51,166 bases of DNA from a virus: positions 1 through 51,166 of IMG/VR virus record IMGVR_UViG_3300026518_000014; one strand, given 5' to 3'. This document shows positions 1-8,595 of the stretch, piece by piece. The number at the start of each line of letters is the position of its first letter. Position 1 is the stretch's first letter. The position numbers and the translations under genes are program-made. The notes below the pieces were generated by a model that had not been told where the DNA came from, searched no databases, and was given only the letters and a program-made list of their open reading frames with translations.

Positions 1-1
1 C

Positions 2-118
2 ATTCTTATTGACGGTAACAATAATGCATTTATTGTGGATGAAAATATGCATAAAAGAATAGTGATGAAATTGTTCACGAATAGTGATTTAATAATTAAC
101 CAAGTATTAGGAGACTAA
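2..118 (+). CDS. 3' end of an unidentified protein (partial)
   Basis: An open frame runs in from the left edge and stops at TAA 116-118, giving 38 residues that end in NQVLGD. Too little is present to assign a function. The last codons lie inside the palindrome shared with the convergent helicase gene, which overlaps this one by 4 nt and also ends in VLGD. It is likely the end of a real gene, because a dedicated shared terminator sits exactly at its stop. Confidence 0.6.
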   Translation: MLIDGNNNAFIVDENMHKRIVMKLFTNSDLIINQVLGD

Positions 119-130
119 TCTCCTAATACT
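103..130. terminator. Bidirectional terminator hairpin
   Basis: A 12-bp perfect inverted repeat (103-114 with 119-130) has a CTAA loop holding both stop codons. A T-rich run follows on the + side. It serves the convergent pair ending here. Confidence 0.75.
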
Positions 131-2268
131 TTTATTTTTATTAAATTTGTTATATTTTTTATTTTTCTTAATAAATGATTAGTAGCGTTATCTAAAGAAG
201 ACTCAACTATGTTTGAAACTATATTTTCTATTTCATTATCAGGTTCAGAAATTTCTTCTGATATATCTTCTTTTTTAAAATAGTCTTCTTTTGGAACGTC
301 ATAAGAGAATTCATTATCGGTAATCATCTCTACTCTCATCTGTGATGTATTTAAAATAAATAAATCTTTTTGTGTTATATTAGGTTCTTCTCCTGTGTCT
401 AATTTTACAATAAATACAAAGGTTCTTTTATCTTGTCCTAATCTATATATACGAGATACAGATTGATCAAATATATACATTCTAAAAGGTAAATCTAAAC
501 ATACCATAGTATTAGCTGCTATTAAAGGCACTCCAGTACTTAATGATTTATAAGTAGCTATAAGAGGATTGCTTTTATTTTTAATATCCATAAATTTTTG
601 CACAGTAGGTGTTAGATCCTTTGTAAAATCTCCATATACTCTAAGTGAATAATATTTTAATTTAAGAGTTTTTTCAAAAGCTATCTCGCAAGTACTTGTA
701 TAATTACTAAATATCACTGTCTTTTTATCAGCGTCATCTATAATCTCTTTATAATCTAAATTTTTAGCTAACTCGTTATAACATTCTATTCTTCTTGTTA
801 GTAATATTCTACCTAGTGCTTCACCCATAGCTTTTAGCTTAGGATATTTAATTATAGATTTTATATCTCTAAATCTCTTTAATTTATCTAACTCTAAATA
901 TTTCTCTATATAGTTTGTTTCAAATTCATTAATAATGTTTATTGTACCATAAGCTAAATATATCTTATTACTTTCTGCTAATTTAAATACTTCATTAACA
1001 TTTAAAAGATATTGTTTAAACTTTAATTCAGCTTCTGCTTTAGTCATTATTTTATTTTTTATATTCTCTTTTTTAACATAATCTATAAATTTTAAAAACT
1101 CTTTATAATATTCATCATACGCTAACATTAATTCATTATACCTATTATTTTTATATTCAGTCATATCTGCTTGAATGTTTTCTATTAAATACCTATTGTA
1201 TTTTTTAAGTTTAACTTTATACTCTGTAACAGTTAGTCCTGGAATATTATCATCATCTTTTTCTACACGTCTCCAATATAGCCCAAATCTATATTGTAGC
1301 ATATTCATCAATCTTACATCATAAACTTTATACATATCGTTAAAAAAGGTAATAGCTGATGGAAACTTACTATCTAATGCATAAAGTAAAGGTATAAGTT
1401 CAGATGTTGCCATTTTTATAGGAGTACCTGTTAAAAGAATAACATCTTCTGCATTTATTTCGTTTATAAGTTTTAATAGATTATTAGTTCTTTTAGAATT
1501 AATATTATTGAAATTATGGAATTCATCTACGATTATATTTGGTTTTAATTTAATTAATAATTTTAATAATTTTTTATCTTCTACTACTTTTTCTAAAAAT
1601 TCATAATGAAAAATAATAAACCTTTTACCTTTCACATCCTTATGTTTATTGTCAAGAACAATATACGACTGAGGAGTTTTAAATAATGAATCTGTAACTG
1701 ATTTAACCCATACCTCATCGAGTGTCTGTCTAGGTGCAATTATTATAGTAGTATCATATTCTAATCCTACTGATAAAGCTAAAGACATAAATGTTTTACC
1801 AGCACCAGGTGCTGCATCTAACATAGCTCCTCTTAATCCTGCTAACACTTTAACCTCTTCATACTTTTCAAAAGCAGGTTGTTGCGATGGTAGAATATTA
1901 AATTTCATTTCTTTTTTAATTAAATTATAATCAATAGGTGATACTATTTTTTGGTATCTTCCAGCTACCCAAGTCTCAGTTCTAATATAATTTAATAAAT
2001 CATTAATAGTTATATTAGCCAATCCTAAGCTATTAGATATTTCGCTATTATCCAAAATACTAGATAAAATATAATCTAATTCTAATAATCCAAATGATGG
2101 TATAGTAAAGTTATTCCCATTTCTACCAAAAATATACCTAATAACAAATTTAGGAAATAATAAACTCATATCTTTTTTTCGAATAGTGTCTAAATGATTA
2201 CACGTAAATGTATAAGTATTTGCTTTTTCTTTATATTTTACTTGTATACTTCTATAATTAATTTCCAT
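115..2268 (-). CDS. SNF2-like superfamily II helicase
   Basis: Probable ATP-dependent DNA helicase or translocase for phage replication, repair or recombination. Visible motifs are Walker A APGAGKT (153-159), the DExH-type box VDEFH (247-251), motif III LTGTP (about 279-283) and a C-terminal helicase lobe with motif VI SRIYRLGQDKR near residue 605-615. The RLGQ pattern is typical of SNF2-type enzymes. About 140 N-terminal residues precede the Walker motif and may be an accessory domain. The acidic, Glu/Ser-rich stretch near 650-690 looks like a linker. The gene faces the Tad2-like gene across a short divergent spacer. Precise family (SNF2, UvsW-like or other) is not settled. Confidence 0.88.
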   Translation of the reverse strand: MEINYRSIQVKYKEKANTYTFTCNHLDTIRKKDMSLLFPKFVIRYIFGRNGNNFTIPSFGLLELDYILSSILDNSEISNSLGLANITINDLLNYIRTETWVAGRYQKIVSPIDYNLIKKEMKFNILPSQQPAFEKYEEVKVLAGLRGAMLDAAPGAGKTFMSLALSVGLEYDTTIIIAPRQTLDEVWVKSVTDSLFKTPQSYIVLDNKHKDVKGKRFIIFHYEFLEKVVEDKKLLKLLIKLKPNIIVDEFHNFNNINSKRTNNLLKLINEINAEDVILLTGTPIKMATSELIPLLYALDSKFPSAITFFNDMYKVYDVRLMNMLQYRFGLYWRRVEKDDDNIPGLTVTEYKVKLKKYNRYLIENIQADMTEYKNNRYNELMLAYDEYYKEFLKFIDYVKKENIKNKIMTKAEAELKFKQYLLNVNEVFKLAESNKIYLAYGTINIINEFETNYIEKYLELDKLKRFRDIKSIIKYPKLKAMGEALGRILLTRRIECYNELAKNLDYKEIIDDADKKTVIFSNYTSTCEIAFEKTLKLKYYSLRVYGDFTKDLTPTVQKFMDIKNKSNPLIATYKSLSTGVPLIAANTMVCLDLPFRMYIFDQSVSRIYRLGQDKRTFVFIVKLDTGEEPNITQKDLFILNTSQMRVEMITDNEFSYDVPKEDYFKKEDISEEISEPDNEIENIVSNIVESSLDNATNHLLRKIKNITNLIKIKVLGD

Positions 2269-2338
2269 AATAGAATCCTTTTTTTTTTAATTTATTCAGT
2301 TTAATAATTTTATGTTAAATAACAACAAAGGAGAAAAA

Positions 2339-2821
2339 ATGAGAAAGAAAGAAAACATGGTTAGATATCTAGGTATTAAAGAAGTGCACGCTATAGAACT
2401 TAGTAAAGAAGAAGCTTGTAAAAGGAATTTACTAAGATTAGACGTATGCGATAATAATGAAATAGAAGAAGATGGTTACTTTATTGCTTATGAAAACGGA
2501 TATGAAAGTTGGGCACCTAAATCAGTATTTGAAAAAGCTTATAAAGCTATAGGAAAAATGACGTTTGGTATGGCTATTGAAATGCTGAAAAAAGGTTTTA
2601 AAGTAGCTAGAAAAGGTTGGAATGGAAAAGGCATGTTCTTATTCTTGGTACCTGGTTCTACATTTAAAGTAAGCAGACCACCATTATTAGGTATTTATGA
2701 AGAAGGAACAGAAATAAATTACCATTCACATATAGATATGAAAACAGCTACTGGTGAAATAGTTCCTTGGGTTCCATCACAAACAGACGTTTTAGCAGAA
2801 TATTGGACAATTGCAGCATAA
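2339..2821 (+). CDS. tad2: Tad2-like (DUF2829) anti-Thoeris protein with N-terminal extension
   Basis: Residues about 74-157 match the DUF2829/Tad2 pattern: TFGMAIEMLKKG, VARKGWNGKGMFLFLVPGS, IDMKTATGE and IVPWVPSQTDVLAEYW. Tad2 proteins sequester the cyclic ADP-ribose signal made by ThsB and so block Thoeris abortive defence. Residues 8-68 form a second small domain (IKEVHAIEL...EEDGYFIAYENGYESWAPKSVFEKAY), resembling a short phage domain usually seen in other small proteins. An upstream ATG at 2312 is open in frame, but AAAGGAG at 2328-2334 sits correctly for the ATG at 2339, giving 160 residues. Anti-Thoeris activity is inferred from the family. Confidence 0.85.
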   Translation: MRKKENMVRYLGIKEVHAIELSKEEACKRNLLRLDVCDNNEIEEDGYFIAYENGYESWAPKSVFEKAYKAIGKMTFGMAIEMLKKGFKVARKGWNGKGMFLFLVPGSTFKVSRPPLLGIYEEGTEINYHSHIDMKTATGEIVPWVPSQTDVLAEYWTIAA

Positions 2822-2849
2822 TGTATGTGAGAGCTTTCTCTCACATACA
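2822..2849 (+). terminator. 12-bp hairpin after the Tad2-like gene
   Basis: A perfect 12-bp stem (2822-2833 with 2838-2849) has a CTTT loop directly after the stop codon. No U-run follows, so it may be an mRNA-stabilising hairpin or processing site instead of a classical intrinsic terminator. Confidence 0.55.
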
Positions 2850-2884
2850 GCTGATAATTTGACTAATAAACTAAGGAGATAAGA

Positions 2885-3832
2885 ATGATTGATTTATACG
2901 ATGGAACATTAGGTTTAAAACATAATAAAAATGACATAGTTAAACATATAGTAGAATATATGATTAGAACAGATGAAGATTTATCATACGGTATTAGAGA
3001 AGATAATACACAAGTTATCCTAATAACAGGTAAAAACGATTTAGAACATAAAATACCTACATTTTATCATCCTGTAATTTTTGAATATAAAAACACACAA
3101 TATGTTAGTATGGATATGAGATTATTCGTATCTAAACCAAAAGAAGACGGTATACCTATTACTAAATTAATTAAAGATACTAATAACGGTAACATAGCTT
3201 TATATAGAACTATCTTAACTAAAATGTTTTTAGATAATGATTTAAGATTTTTATTAGCAGTTAATAAAAGTGTATTAGATATGTTTACTGCTATAATAAC
3301 AACAGTATATAGAAATACTACTATGGATAGTCAACTAACTAATTATGTATCTTTAGGATGTAATTACCATTATATTACTTTTGAAAATGATAATCCTATA
3401 CAATGTGATCAAATACTAAGATCAATTAGTGATTCTGTTAGAAATGTTATACAATCTGTAAATCCTGATATTTTAACAAGATTAACAACAGGTTGTACTA
3501 CTAAAAATATACCTAATCCATCTAAACTATTAGGAGATTTAGTAGATACTATTACTTATCTAGGAGAAGACACTAGAGCTAGTAAAGTTACTAGTGACGT
3601 TTTATTAACAGCATTAAGCAGAATGTTCTTTGCGTTAAATACTGCTGAATTATCAATAGCTATGATAGAAAGTAAAGCAAATATGATTGCTATTTTATAT
3701 GGTATTTTAAGTAATACTTTACAAAAGAAATCTATAATATACAGAACAATAGATTTTGGTAAAAGGTATAACCATCTAAATGATTTCTTAAGTGTTATGG
3801 AGAGAACAATAAAAGAACAAATAGTGTTATAG
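2885..3832 (+). CDS. Unknown protein, 315 aa
   Basis: No domain recognised. The protein is mixed alpha/beta, with a beta-rich N-terminal 90 residues (ILITGKNDL, VIFEYKNTQYVSMDMRLFV) and a mostly helical C-terminal two thirds. There is no signal peptide. An AAGGAG site (2873-2878) precedes the ATG. It is followed 8 nt later by another unknown gene, so the two are probably co-transcribed up to the hairpin at 4388-4419. The position before terminase would fit a conserved jumbo-phage core gene, but nothing in the sequence fixes a function. Confidence 0.8.
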   Translation: MIDLYDGTLGLKHNKNDIVKHIVEYMIRTDEDLSYGIREDNTQVILITGKNDLEHKIPTFYHPVIFEYKNTQYVSMDMRLFVSKPKEDGIPITKLIKDTNNGNIALYRTILTKMFLDNDLRFLLAVNKSVLDMFTAIITTVYRNTTMDSQLTNYVSLGCNYHYITFENDNPIQCDQILRSISDSVRNVIQSVNPDILTRLTTGCTTKNIPNPSKLLGDLVDTITYLGEDTRASKVTSDVLLTALSRMFFALNTAELSIAMIESKANMIAILYGILSNTLQKKSIIYRTIDFGKRYNHLNDFLSVMERTIKEQIVL

Positions 3833-3840
3833 GATAAATT

Positions 3841-4407
3841 ATGAATAATAAAAATAGAATATTGTTATTTAGGGATGAAAGATATAAAACATTAAAGACT
3901 AAACTATATATTTATATAGTAGAAAATAATGAATCTATTAGCACTGGGAATATTAATAGTGTTTATCTATTTTATTTTCAGTTGTCTAATGACAAAGAAG
4001 CTTTAAATTTTATAGATTTTTATCTTAAAACTAAAAAGTATATAAAACAGATAGTAGGATTAAATAACATAACTGACATTACGTTTAATAAAGAATTACC
4101 ATCTATATCTAAATTAACAGATTATATAGTTGAAAATAAATATAATACATTAGAAGATTTAACAGACACAGAGATATTTACATTAGTAAAAAATAATTCT
4201 GCCAGTATTAAAAAGATAGGTGACAGTGTAGTTATTAAAACAAAAGATAAACTTATTACTACTAATTATGAATTAATAATTAGAGAAAGTTTTATTGATA
4301 ATAAATGTTTAAAAAATAATACATTAATTATAAAAAAATTACCTAATCATTTAACTTTACTTAAAGACACTAATCCAGAAAGAAATGATATACAAGATGT
4401 TGAATAA
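3841..4407 (+). CDS. Unknown protein, 188 aa
   Basis: No family recognised. It is lysine- and asparagine-rich with alternating helices and strands and no membrane segment. It lies 8 nt after the previous gene and is probably translated from the same transcript. The stop codon falls within the loop/stem of the terminator hairpin that closes this pair, so the last codons (DIQDVE) are partly dictated by the hairpin. Confidence 0.75.
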   Translation: MNNKNRILLFRDERYKTLKTKLYIYIVENNESISTGNINSVYLFYFQLSNDKEALNFIDFYLKTKKYIKQIVGLNNITDITFNKELPSISKLTDYIVENKYNTLEDLTDTEIFTLVKNNSASIKKIGDSVVIKTKDKLITTNYELIIRESFIDNKCLKNNTLIIKKLPNHLTLLKDTNPERNDIQDVE

Positions 4408-4425
4408 CATCTTGTATATTTATTA
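4388..4425 (+). terminator. Intrinsic terminator, 14-bp stem
   Basis: A perfect 14-bp stem (4388-4401 with 4406-4419) with a GAAT loop overlaps the stop codon of the 188-aa gene. The tail is T-rich but interrupted. Confidence 0.7.
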
Positions 4426-4451
4426 TTTATGTTTTTTAATTAATGATATAA

Positions 4452-4470
4452 AATATGACTAAAAATATAA
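4452..4470 (+). promoter_or_regulatory. Weak match to the CTAANRTG promoter motif
   Basis: AATATGACTAAAAATATAA keeps the TAT...CTAA core but lacks the TG. It lies just upstream of the RBS of the 142-aa gene. This is the weakest member of the set. Confidence 0.3.
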
Positions 4471-4480
4471 GGAGATAGAA

Positions 4481-4909
4481 ATGTTAAAAGTAAATAATAA
4501 AATAATAAACATAAAGGATAAAGAATTATTGAAAATTTTGAAATTTAATTCGATAGATTTGTGCCTTAACGCAGATGAATTAAAAATACTATATAATTTT
4601 GCTAAAAGAATACAAGATAATAAAATAAATACTACATTAGAAAATGACGAATATTATAAATCTCATAAAGAAATCATTTCACCTATAGTAGAAATAACTA
4701 TAAAGAATATGAAGTTTACTTATTTAAATACTATTTTTAGCAGTATTCCAGATTGTGAATCATATATAGGAAGTTATTCTTTAGGTAAACCAAGCATAGT
4801 TACATACAAAGAAACTGATCCTAATTCTAAAATTATAGCTAAAGTAAAAATAGATGATGAAAAACTTAATATGTCATTTATAGAATATGAATTTGAATTA
4901 ATGTACTAA
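4481..4909 (+). CDS. Unknown protein, 142 aa
   Basis: A single-gene unit between two strong hairpins, with an AAGGAG RBS. There is a helical N-terminus (DLCLNADELKILYNFAKRI) and a strand-rich C-terminus (IAKVKIDDEKLNMSFIEYEFELMY). No family is recognised and no membrane segment is seen. Its end is embedded in the palindrome shared with terminase on the other strand. Confidence 0.75.
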   Translation: MLKVNNKIINIKDKELLKILKFNSIDLCLNADELKILYNFAKRIQDNKINTTLENDEYYKSHKEIISPIVEITIKNMKFTYLNTIFSSIPDCESYIGSYSLGKPSIVTYKETDPNSKIIAKVKIDDEKLNMSFIEYEFELMY

Positions 4910-4929
4910 GAGATTAATCTCTTAGTACA
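4902..4929. terminator. Bidirectional palindromic terminator
   Basis: A perfect 12-bp stem (4902-4913 with 4918-4929) has a TTAA loop. It covers the stops of the 142-aa gene (+) and terminase (-). Confidence 0.7.
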
Positions 4930-7046
4930 CCTATTTTCTTTAATTTTTTATAAAATTTCATTTCTTTTAAAATAGAATCTACATTAAAAGATTTATTATA
5001 TTTTAAATTAACTTTTTCTTTTAATAAATTTATTCTACCTATAATTCTTATAGCGGTACCGTCGTCTTTAACTGTTTCTAGTTGTTCTAATAATTCAGTT
5101 ATTTTCTCTCTTAATTTTTCTTGGAATATGATTTCTTCTCTTTCTTCTGGTGTAGCGTCTTGAACAAGTTCAGCATCTATAGCATTAGATAAAACTTTAC
5201 TACCATCTATACCGTATACATCTTTATTTTTAGCTTCTACCATAAACCAATACCCAAGTAACCAAGCAATAACCATATCATCGTGACCTCCCTCTGGGTG
5301 ATCTATTCTGTTATTTCTTACAGTTAAACTTAAAATCTGGTTAGCTAATATTTTATCATTTACATATTCTCCTATATATTTACCAGCACCTTTAATAATA
5401 GAACCATATAATTTACTTCTACTTGTTTTACCATTACCACTTGTTGCAAAACCAAATTGTTTTTTAAGTTTAATGTATAAATCGTAGTTATATACACGTT
5501 TATCTAATATTTCTGGATACTTAGAAGCATATACATTTAAATCATCTACAGCCCAGTTAAAAACTCTTTTAAAACCATTTATACCCTCTTGGTCTAAGAA
5601 CTCTAATACATAATCAATTATTGTACTACCTGTAGACTTTCTTTCTACCATAAGAGTACTATTAGGTAATTTAGTTAATAGTTTAGACAAGAATCTAGAA
5701 AACATAGGGATAGATGTTTCGTTAAAATTACCAGCTCCTATAACTCTACCTGTATAAACATCCATAATAACTAACCCAATATCATCACTACCAACAGCTT
5801 CAGATGGGTCTACAGATATTATATAATGTGTATATAAATTATTAGTAAAAAATTCTCTTTTAGTTTCGTATAGTCTTAGTATATAACCTTCGTCTGAAAT
5901 ATAATCATCTACTGGGTCAGACATACTTTTTTCAATAACTTCTATAATACGTTTATTTAAAGGATGTGATAAGTTACCAGTAGCCCATCTATTAAGGAAA
6001 TCTGCTTCCGCATCTTCACCATCTGCTCTAGAAGTTTCTATTCTTTCTAATAACCAATCATCAGTATAACCTAATTGTCTATGATTGTATTCTAATAATA
6101 CAATAGGCGCTTTTTTAAATATTGAATTTTTAAGAATATAATTTAATAAATCTTCATAATTATTAGAATCAAATAACTTCTCTGTCCATCTGAAAGATTC
6201 TTGATAAATCTTAAATGCGTACCTACCTTCTTTTGTAGCTAGTTTACCAGGAGTAGTTAATAATGAAATAGCATAAGGTAAATTAGCATCCTCAGCTTGT
6301 CCTCTAGCAGCTGTTGTACCCGCAAGCATAGCCGGCATTGTTATTTCAATATTTCTAGTATAAGCAAACTCATCTATTTGTGCTGTTGGAGTTGTCATCC
6401 CTCTACCTGTATTATCTGCAGATTTAGGATCTTTTTGTCCGACATAAAAGTTAATAGAAGTATTAAAACTTTTAAGAGCTATACGTTCTGTATTTTTAAT
6501 ATCTCTCTTATCTAACATAGATAAATAAGAAGGTAAATATTCAAAACCTACTTTATGTTTTTCAGCTGTTTTAACTCTAAGTGTATCATCTTTTAATAAT
6601 ACTGAAACATTATAATTTACTAAGAAGTTTAATAAATAAATATCTACAGTAGTGTATGCTAATGATTTACCTGTTTGTCTTGGCTGTATAAGGTATGTTG
6701 TTAAATGATTAAAAAATAACCAAAAATATGATATATTAGCTCTATTAGCTTTTAGCATAATAGGTATAGTACCGGCAGCTGGTGGTACTCTGTACACTTC
6801 TCTAATAAAATACCAAAAGTTTTCTCTACATTCCTCTACCACCATTTCTATTTGAGCAGGCGTTATATCTGGATCCCAAGGGTCTACATCCATCAATGCT
6901 GGATTATGTAAAGCAAGCATAAAGGCATGATTTTTTATACCCATATATTTAAATAATTTAGCTATTCTAATAAATGATGTATTTTTAGTATTTAACTGCA
7001 ATGTTGCATTTGGATATTTCTTCCAATCTTCTAAAAACAAAATCAT
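4914..7046 (-). CDS. terL: Terminase large subunit (packaging ATPase/nuclease)
   Basis: The motor that translocates DNA into the prohead and cuts it. The ATPase domain carries the Walker A-like PRQTGKS (122-128) and Walker B QIDEF with Glu 226. The RNase H-like nuclease has the first Asp in SVDPSEA (about 413), the Glu in MVERKST (about 467) and the terminal HDD motif in EGGHDDMVIAW (about 588). The N-terminus (GIKNHAFMLALHNP, VDPWDP, RVPPAAG) follows the pattern of long terminases of jumbo myoviruses. At 710 residues it is long for the family; the extra length is a charged C-terminal helical tail after about residue 600. The start has AAAGGAGG on the minus strand. Confidence 0.95.
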   Translation of the reverse strand: MILFLEDWKKYPNATLQLNTKNTSFIRIAKLFKYMGIKNHAFMLALHNPALMDVDPWDPDITPAQIEMVVEECRENFWYFIREVYRVPPAAGTIPIMLKANRANISYFWLFFNHLTTYLIQPRQTGKSLAYTTVDIYLLNFLVNYNVSVLLKDDTLRVKTAEKHKVGFEYLPSYLSMLDKRDIKNTERIALKSFNTSINFYVGQKDPKSADNTGRGMTTPTAQIDEFAYTRNIEITMPAMLAGTTAARGQAEDANLPYAISLLTTPGKLATKEGRYAFKIYQESFRWTEKLFDSNNYEDLLNYILKNSIFKKAPIVLLEYNHRQLGYTDDWLLERIETSRADGEDAEADFLNRWATGNLSHPLNKRIIEVIEKSMSDPVDDYISDEGYILRLYETKREFFTNNLYTHYIISVDPSEAVGSDDIGLVIMDVYTGRVIGAGNFNETSIPMFSRFLSKLLTKLPNSTLMVERKSTGSTIIDYVLEFLDQEGINGFKRVFNWAVDDLNVYASKYPEILDKRVYNYDLYIKLKKQFGFATSGNGKTSRSKLYGSIIKGAGKYIGEYVNDKILANQILSLTVRNNRIDHPEGGHDDMVIAWLLGYWFMVEAKNKDVYGIDGSKVLSNAIDAELVQDATPEEREEIIFQEKLREKITELLEQLETVKDDGTAIRIIGRINLLKEKVNLKYNKSFNVDSILKEMKFYKKLKKIGVLRD

Positions 7047-7060
7047 ATATCCTCCTTTTA

Positions 7061-7074
7061 AATTGTTATATCAA
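7061..7074 (-). promoter_or_regulatory. TTGATATAA-type motif upstream of terminase
   Basis: Read on the minus strand, TTGATATAACAATT lies just before the terminase RBS. It resembles sites ahead of several genes lacking the main promoter motif. Confidence 0.3.
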
Positions 7075-7108
7075 GCCAGTAAAAATTATTTATAAAAAAA
7101 TATAATAA

Positions 7109-7126
7109 TATATTCCTAATGTGAAA
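7109..7126 (+). promoter_or_regulatory. Phage promoter motif (TATATTC-CTAATGTGAAA)
   Basis: Good match to the recurring TATATWNCTAANRTGNAAA motif, ending 31 nt before the ATG at 7158. Divergent from terminase. Confidence 0.6.
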
Positions 7127-7157
7127 GAAAATTTATTAAAAAATTAAAGGAGAAACA

Positions 7158-7433
7158 ATGAGTTTTTTAGAAAGAGTAAAAACTAAGCCAGGATACAAAA
7201 TCCTGGCAGTTATAGCAATTTTTGGAGGGCTTCTATACGCTCTCCATAAAGTTAACGAAAGTGAATTAAACTCTATAAAGGAAAACCCACACTTAAATGT
7301 GATTTGCAACATAAGGGGTGAAGGACCCGTTGCAATAGATAAAAGTAAAATCATTGGGTTTACTGATGACGGCGGGTATATCTTTACTAATGGCTATGCA
7401 AGTAGCTGTTACGTAGAAGATGACAGAGATTAA
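7158..7433 (+). CDS. Small single-pass membrane protein, 91 aa
   Basis: A basic N-terminus (VKTKPGYK) precedes one hydrophobic segment at about 13-29 (ILAVIAIFGGLLYAL), then about 60 polar residues with two cysteines, C50 and C84. The charge pattern predicts the N-terminus in the cytoplasm and the C-terminal domain outside, where the cysteines could form a disulphide. Roles such as superinfection exclusion, lysis control or envelope modification are possible, but no family is recognised. Codon use is less AT-biased than in neighbours. It has its own promoter motif (7109-7126) and terminator, so it is a monocistronic unit. Confidence 0.8.
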   Translation: MSFLERVKTKPGYKILAVIAIFGGLLYALHKVNESELNSIKENPHLNVICNIRGEGPVAIDKSKIIGFTDDGGYIFTNGYASSCYVEDDRD

Positions 7434-7460
7434 TAATCTCTGTCTTTATTTTTTTTATTT
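7422..7460 (+). terminator. Intrinsic terminator
   Basis: A 10-bp stem GACAGAGATT/AATCTCTGTC (7422-7431 with 7435-7444) overlaps the stop codon, followed by a T-rich run. Confidence 0.8.
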
Positions 7461-7477
7461 CCATTAATAATTATAAG

Positions 7478-7496
7478 TATATCTCTAAAATGCAAA
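7478..7496 (+). promoter_or_regulatory. Phage promoter motif
   Basis: TATATCTCTAAAATGCAAA, a near-consensus copy, 25 nt before the ATG at 7521. Confidence 0.65.
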
Positions 7497-7520
7497 AATT
7501 AACAAATTAAAGGAGACTAT

Positions 7521-8534
7521 ATGGAAACATATATTTTAATTAAGCAAGAAGATTTACCTGTATTAGGTATTGATTGGTCTAGTAGTATTATGGAAGAAAT
7601 GATGGAAGAAAGAACAAATTATAACAAAGGAAATAAAATGGAAAGAAAATATGCATTTATCGTGGAAAATATAAATGGTAAAGAAATAAAAACTGTAAAT
7701 AGTTGGAAAGAAGTAATAGACAATTTAGGAAAAAGTGCTTTATATATGAGAGATATAAACAACAAGTCATTACTAAGTGGAATAATTGACGCAGATAAAG
7801 AAGTAATAACATATGAAAATAAACACAATGTGACTTTAGTATCTAACCCAAGAGTCCCATTAAAAGATGAGATTGAATTTATAAAATCTCTTAATAAAGA
7901 GCACACAACGAACTATACAATTGATCCTCTAGATATACACAGAATGCTTCAAAATTTTAATAAAATTAATCCATTAGGTATGAGTTCAATGACTAGCAAA
8001 ATTATTTCAAATATAGAATTTGAAAGAGCTAAAAATTTAGACCCAACTAAAGAAATAAAATGGAATATTGACACAACAAAAGCAAGAGAACCAAAAGGTA
8101 TGGAAGGAGTAAAAATGAAAGGTAACAAGAAAACAGTAGAAGAAGTTTTAAGATTTGATAAAAATTTAAATCCTATTTATAAAGACAATGCTGAAGACGA
8201 CACTGAAAAAACAAATAATAATAGAAGTAATAATTTAATAAATTATACATACGGATTATTATTGCTAGACACAGATGAAGAATTTGAAATAGTAGCTTAT
8301 AAAAATAGCATAAATTTACACTACAAAGATTATACTGTAGTAGTTATTATAAATAAACTAGATACTACTATCTATCTATCTAGTAAAGATGGGGAAGAAG
8401 CAGTGTTAGAAGATATTACTAGTATGCCTACTAATACATTTATTAATGAAATAGAAATAATTGAAACATTAACAGATGATGTATATATAGATATGCTATT
8501 TAATTTATGTAGAGAAATAAAAGATGAGCTTTAA
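7521..8534 (+). CDS. Unknown protein, 337 aa, with internal start sites
   Basis: No family recognised. The N-terminal 39 residues are acidic and may be a separate module, because a second RBS-like AAAGG and ATG occur in frame at 7638. A third, very good site (GGAAGGAG then ATG at 8115) would give a 139-aa C-terminal product. The region between residues 199 and 240 is charged and Asn-rich, typical of a linker. The last 100 residues look like a compact beta-rich domain (FEIVAYKNSINLHYKDYTVVV). It is a monocistronic unit with its own promoter and terminator. The full-length start has AAAGGAG at ideal spacing. Confidence 0.8.
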   Translation: METYILIKQEDLPVLGIDWSSSIMEEMMEERTNYNKGNKMERKYAFIVENINGKEIKTVNSWKEVIDNLGKSALYMRDINNKSLLSGIIDADKEVITYENKHNVTLVSNPRVPLKDEIEFIKSLNKEHTTNYTIDPLDIHRMLQNFNKINPLGMSSMTSKIISNIEFERAKNLDPTKEIKWNIDTTKAREPKGMEGVKMKGNKKTVEEVLRFDKNLNPIYKDNAEDDTEKTNNNRSNNLINYTYGLLLLDTDEEFEIVAYKNSINLHYKDYTVVVIINKLDTTIYLSSKDGEEAVLEDITSMPTNTFINEIEIIETLTDDVYIDMLFNLCREIKDEL

Positions 8535-8552
8535 GCTTGTCTTTACTATTTT
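8521..8552 (+). terminator. Intrinsic terminator
   Basis: An imperfect stem with G-U pairs around AGCTTTAAGCTT overlaps the stop codon. A long T-run follows. Confidence 0.6.
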
Positions 8553-8595
8553 TTTCTTTTTGATTGATACTTAACTATATTAAAAAGGATGAATA

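Noticed and set aside
2312-2338. Upstream ATG for the Tad2-like gene
   Set aside because: No RBS precedes it, whereas AAAGGAG is well placed for the ATG at 2339.
6297-6515. 72-residue frame rich in Cys and Ser inside terminase on the other strand
   Set aside because: No RBS, composition unlike other proteins here, and it lies fully within a clearly coding terminase.
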